Assembly (NCBI RefSeq): GCF_964275005.1
Contig: NC_092700.1
Coordinates: forward strand, 18,481,015-18,545,014
From: Diadema setosum
Lineage: Eukaryota; Echinodermata; Echinoidea; Diadematoida; Diadematidae
Reading direction: 5' to 3'
Length of the DNA: 64,000 bases
The position numbers and the translations under genes are program-made. The notes beneath the pieces are model-generated. The model saw only the letters and a program-made list of their open reading frames with translations. It was not told the DNA's origin and ran no database searches. Below are positions 62,693 through 64,000 of the stretch, one piece after another (the first letter of the stretch is position 1; every line of letters begins with the position of its first letter).

Positions 62693-63260
62693 TAATTATA
62701 GCACACCAGCCAGAATGGTTTGCGAAATGATCTAGTGTAATAATCAAGCGTTGTGCATGGAATGCTGCTCTATAAAATTATAAACAAAAATCGTATTGAT
62801 CTAATTTTTTGTTGATCGAACAAAACATGAAAAACGTGATGGGTTATCTAACTGTCTAAAGAGATTTTTTATGTCGCAAGAAGATCTTTCCTGCATTATA
62901 GCTCAGTATATATTCTAATCGTGCACCGACCTTCAACATGAAGAATACGGGGAGGTGAGGTAACGATATACAGCCTAAAATGTATACCATGGACCTACTA
63001 CACACATGGACTATAATAACGAGGGTCTTTCTTTGACCCCACCATTATGTACATATTAATGTGTACATTCAGATGATTGGACAATGGCGATTGTGTATAG
63101 TCGTGCATCGTCACTGACAAAAGAACCTTTTCCCTTCATTGCGATCATATCAAATTTGTTGGCTGAAGTGCCTCTTCAGATCTCGACTGCCTTTGAATAA
63201 ATACCAGCAGAGAGCGGAAAACCTGAAAATATGACAATTTTCCTGGACATCACAGAAGTG

Positions 63261-63851
63261 TTAAAGGAAACCCAAACCCAAAGAGAAATGTGGATTGAGT
63301 GAAAGCAGCAACATTAGTAGAACATTATTATCAGTGAAAGTTTGAGGAAAATCGGAAAATCGATGCAAAAGTTACAAATTTTTAAAGTTTTGGTGTTGGA
63401 ACCGCTGGATTAGGAGACTACTAGAGGTTATGGCGTCATGTGTGGACAGCAACAAAAGAAAATATAAAGGGAATTCCACCAAAAAAAACCCAAACATTTT
63501 TCATGAAAATTGCACATTCCATCAACTTGATACTGACATATGTTAAGGGTAGCAATTATTTCCCCCTGCTTTCTGAAAGCGGTTAGCAACTGGTTAGTCA
63601 CGTGCTCTTTCACTATGCTAGGAAAGTGATTTTTTGTGGAATTTTCTTTATATTTTCTTCATATTGTTGTCCACACATACGTCATAACCTCTAGTAGTCT
63701 CCTCATCCAGCGGTTCCACCACCAAAACTTTACAAATTCATTAACTTTTGTATCCGGTGTCCGATTTTCCTCAAACTTTCACTGATATGTTTTACTAATG
63801 TTGCTGCTTTTACTCAATCAACATTGTTCTTTGGGTTTGGGGTTCCTTTAC
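63261..63851. mobile_element. TTAA-type inverted-repeat element, copy 2
   Basis: TTAAAGGAAACCCAAACCCA on the left, GGGTTTGGGGTTCCTTTAC on the right. The arms share GAAAGTTTGAGGAAAATCGG, AACCGCTGGAT..GGAGACTACTAGAGGTTATG and inverses. The right edge is TTAC, one change from TTAA. Confidence 0.7.
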
Positions 63852-64000
63852 CATGTTTACAGAAGTGGACGTTTGTGCACACTCGTGTAACTTTAATGAT
63901 ATGATCATACATGTCATCTACGGTTTTTGTCTATGTTTACTCTGAAATAATGTGGAGAAAATGGGGAAAATAGATTACAATCACAATCAACCTGAAAAAA

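Overview
The window looks like nuclear DNA of a marine deuterostome, most likely an echinoderm such as a sea urchin. It is AT-rich, has short exons in long introns with GT/AG splice sites, and is full of small inverted-repeat transposons, tRNA-derived SINEs and LINE tails. Some repeats, such as the one ending in a cggacggacggacagac tract and a cataatgcctccgg hairpin, are of a kind I associate from memory with sea urchins. The species call is inference.

Four host or host-like genes can be supported. (1) 555-1875 (+) holds the last two coding exons of elongin A (ELOA). (2) 15084-21350 (-) is a complete five-exon LDAH, a lipid-droplet-associated serine hydrolase of 330 residues, with a compact GC-rich promoter candidate about 0.9 kb upstream. 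(3) 39216-42269 (+) is a complete three-exon NUDT19, a peroxisomal-type CoA diphosphatase of 376 residues. (4) 49232-49586 (+) is a first coding exon of a secreted glycine-rich protein of unknown function. These genes are unrelated housekeeping or metabolic genes and form no operon-like unit.

The most interesting locus is 28562-35058 (+), a ten-exon gene for a protein of about 845 residues with RAG1 features along its whole length. It has an N-terminal zinc-ligand region, a GGRP motif, and a core in which the RAG1 order Asp, Asp, Cys-x2-Cys, His-x4-His, Glu is kept; the second Asp lies 19 residues before the first Cys and the two His are 5 apart, as in RAG1. All splice phases agree. One single-base frameshift lies just before the Glu motif. 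I see no RAG2-like (kelch/PHD) gene next to it and could not define terminal repeats.

A second unusual pattern is a pair of look-alike elements, at 22519-25131 and 57256-59580. Each carries eight copies of a 15-base motif grouped at its two ends around an interior of about 1.7 kb. The motifs are GTAACGGACATGACA in one and GTAACTCACGTTACA in the other: the same frame around a different six-base core. I read them as two families of one transposon type whose subterminal protein-binding repeats have diverged in specificity.

The rest is mobile and simple DNA: a 1.75-kb palindrome of six near-identical tRNA-SINE units (8829-10583), foldback and inverted-repeat elements of pogo-like, hAT-like, piggyBac-like and Mutator-like type, an internally deleted LINE (about 54613-56345), LINE 3' tails, tandem blocks rich in TGACCTTTGACC, and many microsatellites. 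I saw no tRNA or rRNA gene that looks functional, no CRISPR array, and no retrovirus or other capsid-bearing element.
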